DNA from: Laburnicola sp. R22_1
Lineage: Eukaryota > Ascomycota > Dothideomycetes > Pleosporales > Didymosphaeriaceae
NCBI GenBank assembly: GCA_014281115.1
Contig: JACONQ010000017.1
Span: forward strand, 1,302,001-1,366,000
Length of the DNA stretch: 64,000 bases
Direction of reading: 5' to 3'
This document shows, piece after piece, positions 10,785 through 21,415 of this stretch (positions are counted from its first letter, which is position 1; every line of letters begins with the position of its first letter). The translations under genes and the position numbers were made by a program. The notes below the pieces were generated by a model. The model did not search any database, had not been told where the DNA came from, and saw nothing but the letters and a program-made list of their open reading frames with translations.

Positions 10785-12458
10785 ATGACTTCCCATGAAA
10801 AATGCGAAGCGCGCACAATGGCCGATACAGATTCGCCCTCGCTCGAGGAGATTTGCAAACTCACACGCAGCGAACTAACAACCAAGCACGACGACGATGC
10901 CATCATCGGATGCGGCCGCACAGCCCTCCATCTGCTCCCCCTCGACCCATCCACGTGTATGCTGCTCGCTCGTCAGCAGCTGCATGCGGTGCCGTACAAG
11001 GACGTGAAGCCGGCGTGGTTTAGGCTCTACACTGATGCAGCGCTGTGGCAGGCTGTGGACATAGCAGAGGCGCGATGGGCGCGGTATGGGCTGGAGCAGG
11101 AGGCGAAAGCGAAGGGAGAGACGGCCGAGCAGGAAAAGGAGGATTTGGATTGGATTACAAAGGTTGTGAAGCTGCTGGATATGGCGCTTATATTGGCGGG
11201 TGCGCTGGGGAGGGAGGAGCTCGTCGAGTTGTGGTTCGCGGCGTTGATGTCGATGCTTCAGCCGACGTGTCCAGAGGTCGACGGCAAGCCGTACCTCGAT
11301 GAGCCAGCGATAAATGATTCAGAAAAGGAAGCGTTTCGACATGGGTTGGACTCTGCTGGATCTGGTGGTGTTGAGATGGCCAGGGAGAAGGTAGAGATAT
11401 CCGAACCACCTACGAAGAGGAGGAAGCTCGATGCCCACAAAGAGTGTTCAGTTCCTGAAACCTTCCCGGCGACTATCGACACGTCTCCCATGCTTCGACA
11501 TCCTATCCCACGTATGCGCGACCTGGGGCTCTCTGACTTCCAGTCGAAGGTCTCGAACCCGGACACGCAGACACCGGTCATAATCGAGGGTGCTATAGAT
11601 CACTGGCCAGCACTCGAAGAGGAGAGAGCATGGAGAAACCCTGGGTATCTGATGCAGAAGACGCTACAAGGGAGGAGATTAGTACCCGTGGAGATAGGGA
11701 GGAGTTATACCGATGCAGATTGGGGCCAGAAGATTCTAAGCTTCGGCGACTTCATGAGGGAGTACATGCTGACCGGCGCTGATACTCCAACGCCCACTAT
11801 CGCAGACAGGCCCGATAATAGCGACAAGTCCCATGTAACATCATCCAACGGCGACACTTCCTCCCCCACCACCAATCCCCCTCAAAAAGGCTACCTCGCC
11901 CAACACGACCTCTTCAAACAAATCCCCTCCCTCCGCTCCGACATCTGCATCCCAGACTACTGCTACAGCGAGCCCGCCCCCACTCCGACCAACCCGTCCA
12001 ACATCAAGCCCGTCTCCAAACTCGAAGAACCGCTTCTCAACGCCTGGTTCGGCCCCGCGGGTACCATCTCGCCTCTCCACACGGATCCCTACCACAACAT
12101 CCTCGCGCAGGTAGTAGGCTACAAATACGTGCGTCTGTACGCGCCCGAGGAGACGCCGAAGCTGTATCCGCGCGGGGTGGACGATATGGGCATTGATATG
12201 GCGAATACGAGTGAAGTGGATTTGGACGAGGCGATGAGGGTGTGGGGCGAGATATCGTGCTGGGGGACTGCCGAAGCAGCGGACGACAGTGATGCTGATG
12301 AGCGGCGAGAATTCGAGGCCATGTATGAGAGGTTTAGAGGTGCGAGGTATGTCGAGGGCGTGCTTGGTCCGGGGGATTGTTTGTATATTCCGGTGGGGTG
12401 GTGGCATTATGTGAGGAGCTTGACGCCTAGTTTTAGTGTGAGCTTTTGGTGGAATTGA
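10785..12458 (+). CDS. JmjC-domain 2-oxoglutarate oxygenase, KDM8/JMJD5-like
   Basis: A single uninterrupted exon of 557 residues. The C-terminal half is a JmjC fold. The iron ligands are visible as His432 and Asp434 in SPLHTDPYHN and His541 in GWWHYVRSLTPSFSVSFWW. The lead-in TPVIIEGAIDHWPAL and the downstream HNILAQVVGYKYVRLYAP match the JMJD5/KDM8 and FIH-type group that hydroxylates protein side chains or acts on histone tails. The N-terminal ~200 residues look helical and carry no named domain. A basic cluster near residue 208 (TKRRKLD) is a plausible nuclear signal. A Ser/Thr/Pro-rich insert lies at about 335-370. An alternative start at the second ATG (MADTDS) would shorten the N-terminus by 11 residues. 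The substrate is unknown. Confidence 0.88.
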   Translation: MTSHEKCEARTMADTDSPSLEEICKLTRSELTTKHDDDAIIGCGRTALHLLPLDPSTCMLLARQQLHAVPYKDVKPAWFRLYTDAALWQAVDIAEARWARYGLEQEAKAKGETAEQEKEDLDWITKVVKLLDMALILAGALGREELVELWFAALMSMLQPTCPEVDGKPYLDEPAINDSEKEAFRHGLDSAGSGGVEMAREKVEISEPPTKRRKLDAHKECSVPETFPATIDTSPMLRHPIPRMRDLGLSDFQSKVSNPDTQTPVIIEGAIDHWPALEEERAWRNPGYLMQKTLQGRRLVPVEIGRSYTDADWGQKILSFGDFMREYMLTGADTPTPTIADRPDNSDKSHVTSSNGDTSSPTTNPPQKGYLAQHDLFKQIPSLRSDICIPDYCYSEPAPTPTNPSNIKPVSKLEEPLLNAWFGPAGTISPLHTDPYHNILAQVVGYKYVRLYAPEETPKLYPRGVDDMGIDMANTSEVDLDEAMRVWGEISCWGTAEAADDSDADERREFEAMYERFRGARYVEGVLGPGDCLYIPVGWWHYVRSLTPSFSVSFWWN

Positions 12459-13508
12459 TGTGTGTTTGCGAAGTCGTCTTTAGTGTCTGGTTCTGATCTA
12501 GTTTGTAAATCACCGTGCAATGCTGTTAGATTAGAGGTTATATCGAGACTATAACATCATATATATCAGTATTACAAACACATCGTAGATTTAAACTCTA
12601 GCCGCTGTTTAAGAACTCTTTTTTCCACAGTTGCAGACATCTTTGCACTATCCTTCCTCCACTAAGCTAACCTCCACATCAGACCTGCGCCAGTATCAGG
12701 CATGCCTGCCTGGGATATCACTCTATCCCAACAGTACTGCAGACATCTCCTACCTACCAATCTAATTCCATGACTACGTATTAACGTGTAGTGTACCATG
12801 TACCAACGAGCAGAACGTAGCAGAACGAGACATCCAGTTGTCATCCCACCCCCCGGAAGGATCGACTATACCCTACCCTACCGAAAGACGCCTACCTCAT
12901 AAAGTAATCCCATAGATACGCAAGCCAAGCGTAGAAACTAGCCGTGCTTAGCCATCGAAACAATGTAGTTGATATCGGGTTAAGACACCGGATACACAAT
13001 CCATCGGACCACGGCGTCGCCATAACGAGTACAAGTCCCAAACTCCTCCCATATTAATTATGAAACTTACAAAACTATACGCGCCATTCTAAAAAAACAA
13101 GAAAAGGACAACAAGTCGTACTCCCAAAAACACTCCTCAAGTCACCTACGAGCGAAAGATATAGACGATAAAAACTACACACACACTCACACTCACACAC
13201 AACACACACACGCACAATTCACGTTCATCTACACATACACCACATATACTCGCTTAACTACTCTTTCGTCCTCCTCTCCATCACCACAGAAGACACCCTG
13301 CCCATCCATTGATACATCAGACGAACCATCCATAAACCACACCCTCCACCCACCAAGAAACACCCCATCCCGCTTCCGATCAATTCAACATCGCAGCTGA
13401 CACAGATCACCCAACGCACGCACGCCTATCATACAGAAAACCAGCACAAATATCAAATCACCCATATACACTCATACCAGCCCACTTCGTTCCCCACGCC
13501 TACCTACC
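12459..13508. other. Convergent 3' intergenic region with CA-rich microsatellite
   Basis: About 1.05 kb between the ends of the JmjC and Zn2Cys6 genes. I see no gene. A CA-rich simple repeat, (CA)n interrupted by T and G, spans about 13180-13217, within a wider C/A-rich strand that continues to ~13500. Confidence 0.5.
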
Positions 13509-16500
13509 CTACCCAACACCGCCCCCACCACCACCAAAGAAAAACCCATCGAAAAGATCCAAGCCGTTCCCCTCGCTCCAATCGTGCGTCCCATCGCCAA
13601 ACCCCATGCCAAAGCCGAGATCCTGCAGTCCCCCCGCTGCATCCGCGACATCGGCCGCGCTGTTCGCGCCCTGGACGGGAAACAAGTCGAGGAAATCGAG
13701 GTCGGAGAAGCCTAATTCGGGGTATGTGGACGCTACGTTTTGGGCGAAAGCGTTGTAGGGAAGCTGGTTGGTAAGCTGGAAGGGGGAGGCTAGTGGATTT
13801 GCTGATTGGGATAGTATTGGTGAGGGGAGGGTTTGTGTGGTGGGCGTGGGAGGGTAAGTTTGATGTTGGGGTTGGGGTTGTTGTGGTTGAGGAGAAGGAA
13901 GGTTATGCGTGTGTGGAAAATAGGGTTGCTGCTGATGGTTTGTGCGCATTCGTGGGGTCATCTTCAAATCTGTGAAGGGTGGCATCTGTTGTTGCTGATG
14001 CTCTTGTTTAATCAGCTGTGGCGGCGGTGGCGGTCGCATGCTGCCGACTTGATTCGATACGCGACTAAATGAACGCTTGTCTGTCTCGTCCTCAGAGAAT
14101 AGATCTTTCAGGTTCATATCGAAGCGCGGTGCTGGACGTCGGTTCTGTTGTATATAAGCCGCCTGTTGGTAGCCTGTCATCTCTATATCTGCGTCCGAAG
14201 CTGGTGGATATGCTGGGCTAGGTGAATGTGACGGCCGTCTATGTTGAGGCAGTCCGCGGAGTGCTTGAGGCCCGAACCCTGTTGTTGACATACACATCTG
14301 AATGGTAGCTTTGCTCATGCGGTCAAAAGCGTCACGACATGCCTCTGCAGGAGGACATTTTTCGATCAAGTCGCCAAGTACGGATGTCGCTGCTAGCACT
14401 GTAAAATCGACGTCGTCGATAGACTGATCAAGACAGATGGTTAGACAAAGTCATGATGCAAGCAGGTGGCACAAAATCGAAGTGCAGACTTACCAAGAGA
14501 CTACGTACAGCAGGCGAGTGCCACACGGCATACAGGAACGATATCCCTGAAAGAGTTAGCTTGGAATATGCAAGTGCACCGACAGTACTTACCAGCCATG
14601 AAAAGGTGATGTGTGGCCAAGAAGGTATAATTGACTAAGTGCACGCGATGTAACTGGCGATACAGTTTGAGCACTTTCTGTCCGGCTTCTGCTACCTTTA
14701 GGAAAACAAGCTCCTCATCTTCCCTCTCGTCTGGCCCAATTACAGAGGGGCTTCCCACCTCACTGTCAACGCTACCAAGTTCACCCGCCAGCCCTAACGG
14801 CACCACCAAACTTTGCCGGTAAAGCATGATCACCGCCTGCCAGTAGTTGAGCTCCAAGAACAGCGGGGAGAATTGGACACCGGCATCTAGCTGCGTCGGC
14901 GCTGAGTCATGCCACTCCAGGAGACGTCTGTCGATGTCGATGCGCCAGGCTCGAAACGAACCGAAGTTGGCAAGGAATGGCGAAGGAAGCTTCGTGTGCA
15001 TGTATTCATTGCCCTGGTTAGTCCCACTCGCCCTTGCTTGCTGTGCTTGGCGATGCTGTAACACTTGAAGAATCTCCGACTGTAGAAGTCGGAGCCGGAA
15101 GTAATGATGCGCAACGACCTTGTAGCTTGGTTTCCGATGATGTTCAGGGGGATCCAGGAACCCCTCCTTGGTGATATACCGATCATCAAGCATCGACGGA
15201 AATTCTGTCGTCACAACTTGATCCGTAATACCAAACGGCCGGCCAACGCAAGTGCTGACCAATCTGTCAAAAGAATAGACACACCACCACAACCTTCGTC
15301 GAAGGTCACGGACCCACTGTCTGCGACCTCGTTCTTTCGCATCGATCTTTCCACTACTAGCGCCCAGTGTCAGGTCGCCTTCCTCTTTTATTTCTGTCTT
15401 CCCAGCAATCTGATCTTCAGAGCCCGAGCCATCAATCCCTACACCGTCCTCATAGTGTAACCCAAGGTCGACGCCCAATCGCACGGCGACACCAACAATG
15501 TACCATAAACCCGGCGCGACCGGGCGCAGCAGAGCGAATCCGGCGAGTAGCAGTACAGCCTGGAGCTCTTCCAAACCCCCACCGAAACCGTCGGGCCGGT
15601 CTGCGGCCGGAGTGGAACCGAGAAAGTTTTCCAAATGGATTATCGCCGAGGCGTGGTATTCCTCAGGTTGGTGTTGGTGGCCTGCAAGTCGCCGCTTTTT
15701 GTTTGTAGGGGGAGATGATCTGGCTTTCGTGGGCGATGATGCATTGTCCGATGCCGGAGAGTCAGAATCAGAGCTGCCCATGATGATGCCAGCGCCAATT
15801 GCGAACACAATGTTGAGCATGTAGGACTCCCGTGACGTTCTGTGCCGCTCGCCCGATGTGTACACGCGCTCAAACATTTCCATAAACTCACCACGGTGCA
15901 GAATGGGGATCTGCGGATTCGCATGTTCAAAATACAAGCCGGCCAGGCGTTCGCCAAGTTGGCGGTCCGGAAAGGGAGCTTGGCGAAATGTAGGCTTTGT
16001 ATGAAGGCCGAAGAAGCTGTCTCGCATCGAAGTGCCGCCGTCTGCGGCATTGGTGGCCAAGGACTTGGTTCCTCTGACGCTTCCCCGTTCGGATGATGAC
16101 CCAGAAACCGAGCTCTTGACGGCGGCAAAGACAACTCTAGCAAATGATATGCCGGACGTGGATCCTAGGAAGCGGGGATCGCTTGCGCCCTGTACCGACA
16201 CCATACCGATGTTTGATACCAGCTTGGTGAGCTTCTCGCGATCGTTTCGCTCCTGCTCCTCTTTGGTGAGGCTCGTGGGTGCCATGGCGGGGCCATTGTG
16301 TTGCTGTGGTGTCCCGACAGCCGATGTTGGCCTCGGCGTAGAGCTGTTCGCGGGCGGGAAGCTCGGAGTGAAGTCCTCGGCGGCGGAGAAGGCGATGGAG
16401 TTGTCCTGCAGCAGTGACTCCAGGTAGGCGACGCGTGTCTCGAGATAGAAGACATAACTTCGAGGAATTCCGCGTTTCGTGATGGGGTCGTAGCCGACGC

Positions 16501-16817
16501 ATTTCACGCCAGCCTTGTCGCAAGAGGCGCAGGACGGCAGGCGCTGGTCGCAGCGGTTCTTGCGCAGCCGGCATCTACACACAGCGCACGTAAGCGGAGC
16601 GTCCTTTCATCCCCCATGGTCACAGACAGACAGCCGGCGCAGAGGCGGGGGCACAGACAGACCTGTTGCAGGCCGATACATTGCGGAACGACGAGGCCGA
16701 GACTGCCGACGCGGCGGGCGAGGCAGGCTTCAGGCTGTTCACGGGCGCGGCGTCTGGCGGGGAGGCGGCGTCTCCGTCATGCGAAGACTCGTCGAGCGAG
16801 CGCTTGAGGCCGGTCAT
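13509..16817 (-). CDS. Zn2Cys6 binuclear-cluster transcription factor
   Basis: Four exons (16817-16663, 16574-14593, 14546-14494, 14423-13509) encode 1034 residues. The zinc cluster is split by the first intron and reads C50-x2-C53-x6-C60-x6-C67-x2-C70-x6-C77. It is followed by a linker and coiled-coil-like segment (YLETRVAYLESLL). The middle (about residues 200-700) is the fungal-specific transcription factor domain; GLYFEHANPQIPILHRGEF and RRRLWWCVYSFDR are typical landmarks. The last ~250 residues are Gln/Pro-rich and end in a Gly run, resembling an activation region. Splice sites have good branch motifs (for example GCTAACTC before the third exon). Such factors usually act as nuclear regulators of nearby catabolic or secondary metabolic genes. 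The nearest genes are a JmjC oxygenase and an MFS transporter, but no target can be assigned. Confidence 0.88.
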
Positions 16818-17973
16818 CAGGGCGCATGGCAGTGCACTCCTCGGGGGCGGGCACGGATTGCGGTCGGCTGGAGCTCAGGACGGGATGCCAGGTTCCAGGT
16901 GACGAAGCAGCTCCCCGCACGGCACCGCAGCTCAGGGCTGAAGGAGTAATAAGCGACGATGGCGGGGGTGGTGCGCGAAAGGCGGGTGCAGCAGCAGCAA
17001 AACGCGGGATGTGGACCTCTCCATCTCCATCTCTTATCAGCGGCTGGTGGGTGACGTGAGGGGTCACGCTCAAGCCTCACCTCCAGGGCTCCAGCTTGAT
17101 GATGGCCCGAGGCAGACACAAGCACTCGTCGCCCTGTCTCTCTACTACACTCGCTCTTCTTTTATATCATGTATGCCTCCCGCAGCCGTAGTCCGCGTCC
17201 GTGAGCAAGCGTGCACAAACCTAAACGAGCTGTTCGTGACAAATTGTTCGATCCCCATACGTCGAGCTTCCTGACTCGCGCCGTGCCTCATCACACCGAT
17301 GAAAGCAGTGCCGAAACTAACGACCGGCAGTTTCAATCCTGCGGCGTAGCTTCGCGGCTCGCCCATCGCCTCCTAGGCTACCAGCCGCAGCGGTGACCTA
17401 ACCTGGCCGAACTGACATCACTTGGTCCGCATCTTGCCTCACTTCTTCCTCATCTCACATTGTCATAAACGGCCTGCGAGTCAGCAACGCCCGGGAGGGG
17501 AGTCAGGCCCGTCACCTCACCCAGCAATCCGTATCAAGAGCCTTGATTACGATAGACATAACACGAAATAGGTATTGCATTCGCCTGAGCGTTCCTAGCA
17601 TCTAAAAGAAGAACAAAGCAGAACTGGACTGGATCGCGCTGCCCTGGGTATTATGTGTCATCTTTTGAGTTCCAACGCCTGTCCTGCATCCATAGCAGCC
17701 CTTTTTGGTTCGCCAAAGCACCCCGTAGTAAAAAATAAAAATAAGAAGTCCCCAAAAAACCTCACATTTTCCAAATGATACGCTACAAGTCTTCCTGATG
17801 TAAAGCAACGCCGGATCAAGTCGCCTGCCCCTTCTAAAGTAGCGACCGATTTGATGTCTATAGTCCCAGTATTAAAGTCCGATAGCAATGGATAAAAGAC
17901 GCATTGGACGCCGATGCTGAATCGCGCGGCGTGTAGAAAGTAGTGGTGGTTATGTGTCCAAGTCGTGTGCGGT
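16818..17973. other. Upstream region of the Zn2Cys6 gene
   Basis: This 1.16-kb tract separates two minus-strand genes and holds the regulator's promoter and the MFS gene's 3' flank. I see no supportable gene or repeat. Confidence 0.4.
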
Positions 17974-19924
17974 TTATTTTGAGAACCGTGCATCAGCCCC
18001 GTCGTCCGGCGAGAGAGTGATGATAGATTCGGCGTCTGAATCGGAAGAGATGAGCGATGCCCCAAGACCGGCTTCTTCATCCTCACTAATCAGAGTGAAG
18101 CCTGCTCCACGACGTTGCTCTTCCATGAAGAAACCGGGCATCCATCCAATCATGGCCACACCCGCAATCGTCCACCAAGCGAGGCCTGACATACCAATGC
18201 GGTCACCCACTGAATCCACCGCACCGGATACCGTCGGACCAAACCCCCTGCAAACGCTGGCAGACGCTGCTGCGGCACCGTTCAACGTACCGAGGACCTT
18301 TTTGGACGGAGACGCGTTGGCTAGCATGATGGCAAGTGACGGGTAGGACAAGGACTGCGCTGTAACCTTCCAGACCAGGAGCAGAACGATACCAGGGACA
18401 CGGAAGCTCTTCGGCAGCAGCGCCAAGTAAGGTGCCATGATATACAAAAACGGGTAGAGCGCAATCGTAAGGTAGAAGGTTCGGAGACTACCGATCTTTT
18501 TGCTTAGCCATGGGAAAATGATGAGTTGAGCAAACATTTGGAGGACACCCTGGATGGAAAGAAGAAGGCCATTGGTTTGCGATGAGAAGTGGAAACCGCC
18601 CTGGAAGTAGAACGGGAGGTCGCGCTTGTCCCCTGTTGGCTCCTCTTTCGACATGAGGATGGGCAGGAGTTGCTCCAGCGATATTGTGTGACTATCCACC
18701 CGTTAGTCCATGTTTCGGCCAATCGGAGGGCAACTTACAAAGCGAGTATGCCGTAGCACACAATGTTCAAGCAGACCTGCTTAGTGAAGGCGTCGCATAT
18801 CCTCGGAGCGGGTGCAATTTCCTTCTCGAGGGAGAAAGGCGGTGGCTCAGAAAGGGACGATCGTGAGCTGCACAACGTCGGCGAGCTGTCAGTACTCCTG
18901 TAGGCGCCGGCATCTTCGTGCCCCAACATGGCGGTCATCTCGTCCAGAGCTGCATCCTTGTCGCTCAGGGGTGCCTCAGCCTTTCGTCCCCGCACTTTAC
19001 GAAGCAACCACCGACCAGCCTCGACGCCGCGGTCGTAGTCGTATTTGCGATCCTCGTGTGTCTCTTCTAGAAACAGGATGCCCACGGCAAGTCCACAGAT
19101 GACCACAGCGGTGCACACCACATTGGGGAGCAAATACGGAAAGGTGTCGAAAACAGTGCCCTCAAACCAGGAAGGGAGGGATAGCGCGGGGCGTGCGAGA
19201 ACACCGCCAAGTGTCGCGCCGACGATGGTGCTACAAAAGAGCGGTCAGTGCCAGGTTCCCATCCGGCAGGGGACACGTACCCAAGACACCAGACGAACGG
19301 CATTATCGAATAGGCGCGCGCTGTGCACCAGAGTCAATCGGCTGTTCTCGTCCTCTGCGTCTACAAACTTACGCTGGTGCTTCTCCACCGTCACTAATTC
19401 CGCGACGGTAGTCTGGAGTACGCCGATGTTCCTGCGTCTGCGTTAGCGAGCGCTACTGCACTAGGTCCCAAGGATGACCTCACCCATTCAGCAGCCCACC
19501 AAGCGCCCGGGCAAACAATGCCATGGGCAGGGACTTTGCGAACCCAAACAGTAACATGCTCAATCCGGTCCCAAATAGTCCGCCAAGAAGAACCTTCTTC
19601 CGCCCGATCCGGTCGCTGAGTCGTCCCCAGAAGATGCCGCTCATACATTCCATGAAGGCAAAGGCCGAAGTCACCATGCCGACGTACATGGAAATCTCGC
19701 TCTTGTTCTGCGCAATGTTGAACGACTCGACCATGAAGTATGCGTATGGGAAGATGGACATGAATGCAATTGGCTCGCATATTCGACAAAGCGCTGGCTC
19801 AGGGTTAGAACAACTTGTCCTGGCTTTGATCGCAGTAGCTGGACGTACCGAGGATGGCCAATTGTCTTGTAGGGAATGCTGCCTTGTCTTGCACGTGGGC
19901 AGAAGCCCCGCCATAGCGAGCCAT
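17974..19924 (-). CDS. MFS transporter of the zinc-induced-facilitator-like type
   Basis: Six exons (19924-19849, 19793-19484, 19431-19373, 19320-19281, 19230-18739, 18691-17974) encode 564 residues. Introns are 47-55 nt. Twelve transmembrane segments are expected, in two halves separated by a long cytosolic loop (about residues 230-310) that is acidic and Ser-rich. Diagnostic motifs are CRICEPIAFMSIFPY in TM1, the MFS loop motif WGRLSDRIGRKKVLLGG, and HQPRAYSIMP plus FVWCLG around TM4. This set matches plant ZIF1/ZIFL carriers and the yeast YCR023C family, which move zinc chelators, potassium, auxin or drugs. The substrate here is open. The protein ends in an acidic tail (SSDSDAESIITLSPDDGAD). 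Confidence 0.86.
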
Positions 19925-20611
19925 GGCAGCTATCTTTCGTGTGATGGAGACGAGGATGGGGAGGTAGAGAGAGAAGGTGAAGCCAATGTCAAAGTTGTTG
20001 CGGAAGCAAGCAGTACATATGCAATGCGTCAGGCGACCATACTAGTGCTAGGGTTTTTAAGGAGGGGGTCAGTGTGATATAGAGGCGAGCGTCAGAAGCT
20101 ATATAGGATAAGTGCAAGATTTAAGTGGCGCCTGTGAGCGGGTAGACCGCTGCTAGTGGCAAGGATGGCAGCGGCGGGGAGGAAACGGGGAAGCAGGCAG
20201 TGATTGTTCTGGAAGTGGATACGTAGAAATGAGCGGATATCGACAGCGGAAGGACCAGCAAATGCACATGAGAGTGGACCCGAGGGAGTTAGACTTGGGC
20301 AAAGCGTAAGCACAACTACGTCGATAGGCGGCGAGCGAAGCTGTGCTGGCAGCCCGGCACTCGATTTGTCCCCAGTACCATAACTGTGACTCCGAGCAAT
20401 GGGACATGTGCCTGTGCACGAGATGATGGCAGACTAGGCTTGCTACCCCTGAGCGTGGGCCAGGGCCACAGAAGCTTCGCAGCACACAGGACCACAGCCG
20501 GTTTGGGCGGAACCAAGGCCTTGGACCTACTAGAGGTAACCGAGCATGGAGGACCAGGGCAGCATGTATGAGAGTGTTAATCGACGAAGTGGCATAATTG
20601 TCGCCCAAAGC
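19925..20611. other. Upstream flank of the MFS gene
   Basis: About 690 bp between the MFS start and the AT-rich repeat tract. Short open frames are present on both strands but none has family resemblance. Presumed promoter. Confidence 0.4.
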
Positions 20612-21200
20612 TCACCTTTACCTATGTACTTATAGTACTAGTAACTATAGTTACTTATTAGGTAGTATACCCTTATAACTATAGCTTTTTTAAATAGCTA
20701 CTTATTTTAGCTTATTTACTACTTAATATCTTAGTTATTTTAAATATTTTTATTAAATACTAAACAAAAAAATTTAAAACTAATAATAATTATATGTATA
20801 GTGTTAATTTAATCTATTTAAAGATAGAATAATAAAGGCTTTTATTTTAAATAATATAAAAAAGTAGAGCCTTTTACTTAGTAAATAAAAAGAGCGTAAA
20901 AGATAATTATAAAAAAAGATAATATATACATATGCTTTTTTTGTAATTATATTACCTTTTACGCTCTTTTTAATTACTAAGTAGGGAGCTCTACTTTTTT
21001 ATTATATTATTTAAGATAAAGGCCTTTGTTGTTTTACCCTAGGTAGTTATTTAACAACACATATACATATAGTAATAAAATTAAAATATAATTATTTATA
21101 AAAAAATTATATTAGCTTTTAGTAGAAAAGCTTATATATAATAGCTATTTTAAAGCCTACTATACTACTACTACTAAATAATTAAATTTCCTAAGGGCTC
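20612..21200. repeat. AT-rich, RIP-like decayed repeat tract
   Basis: A strikingly AT-rich stretch compared with the surrounding balanced sequence. It contains no open reading frame of note and many TA dinucleotides. It encloses a long inverted repeat at about 20793-21075. The composition and the C-to-T/G-to-A pattern against the related copy at 21305-21415 point to repeat-induced point mutation of a transposable element. Confidence 0.75.
20793..21075. mobile_element. Foldback/MITE-like inverted repeat, arms about 130 bp
   Basis: The left arm (about 20793-20925) contains AATAAAGGCTTTTATTTTA, then AAGTAGAGCC, CTTAGTAA and AAAGAGCGTAAAA. The right arm (about 20938-21075) contains the same blocks in reverse complement: TTTTACGCTCTTT, TTACTAAG, GAGCTCTACTT and AAGATAAAGGCCTTT. 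The centre is near 20931. The whole forms a palindrome of roughly 280 bp with no coding capacity, as expected for a non-autonomous element or fused terminal repeats. Superfamily and target duplication are not determinable. Confidence 0.7.
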
Positions 21201-21304
21201 TTAACTCTATTGCTCTAGTAAAGAAATCGCGAAGAGAAGATCACCGCGCACGTCCCCACAAAGCGCGTTGGCTGGGAGTCCTAGGGATGGGTTATAAACG
21301 TTTA

Positions 21305-21415
21305 CAACGATATGTGTTGTTAATTTAATCTACCTAGGAGTAGGACGACAAAGGCTTTTATCTTAAATAACATAACAAAAAAAGCAGAGCCCGCTGCTTA
21401 GTAAACAACAAATAA
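21305..21415. repeat. Third, less mutated copy of the repeat arm
   Basis: This block (around GTTAATTTAATCTACC, then CAAAGGCTTTTATCTTAAAT and AGCAGAGCCCGCTGCTTAG) aligns in the same direction with the left arm at 20793-20890. Most differences are C or G here and T or A there, the direction expected from RIP. Confidence 0.72.

Noticed and set aside
13180..13217. CA-rich run considered as a regulatory element
   Set aside because: Simple microsatellite in a convergent 3' intergenic region; no other evidence of function.
20612..21200. AT-rich tract considered as a centromere or origin
   Set aside because: It is under 1 kb and is explained by a RIP-mutated inverted repeat with a related copy close by.
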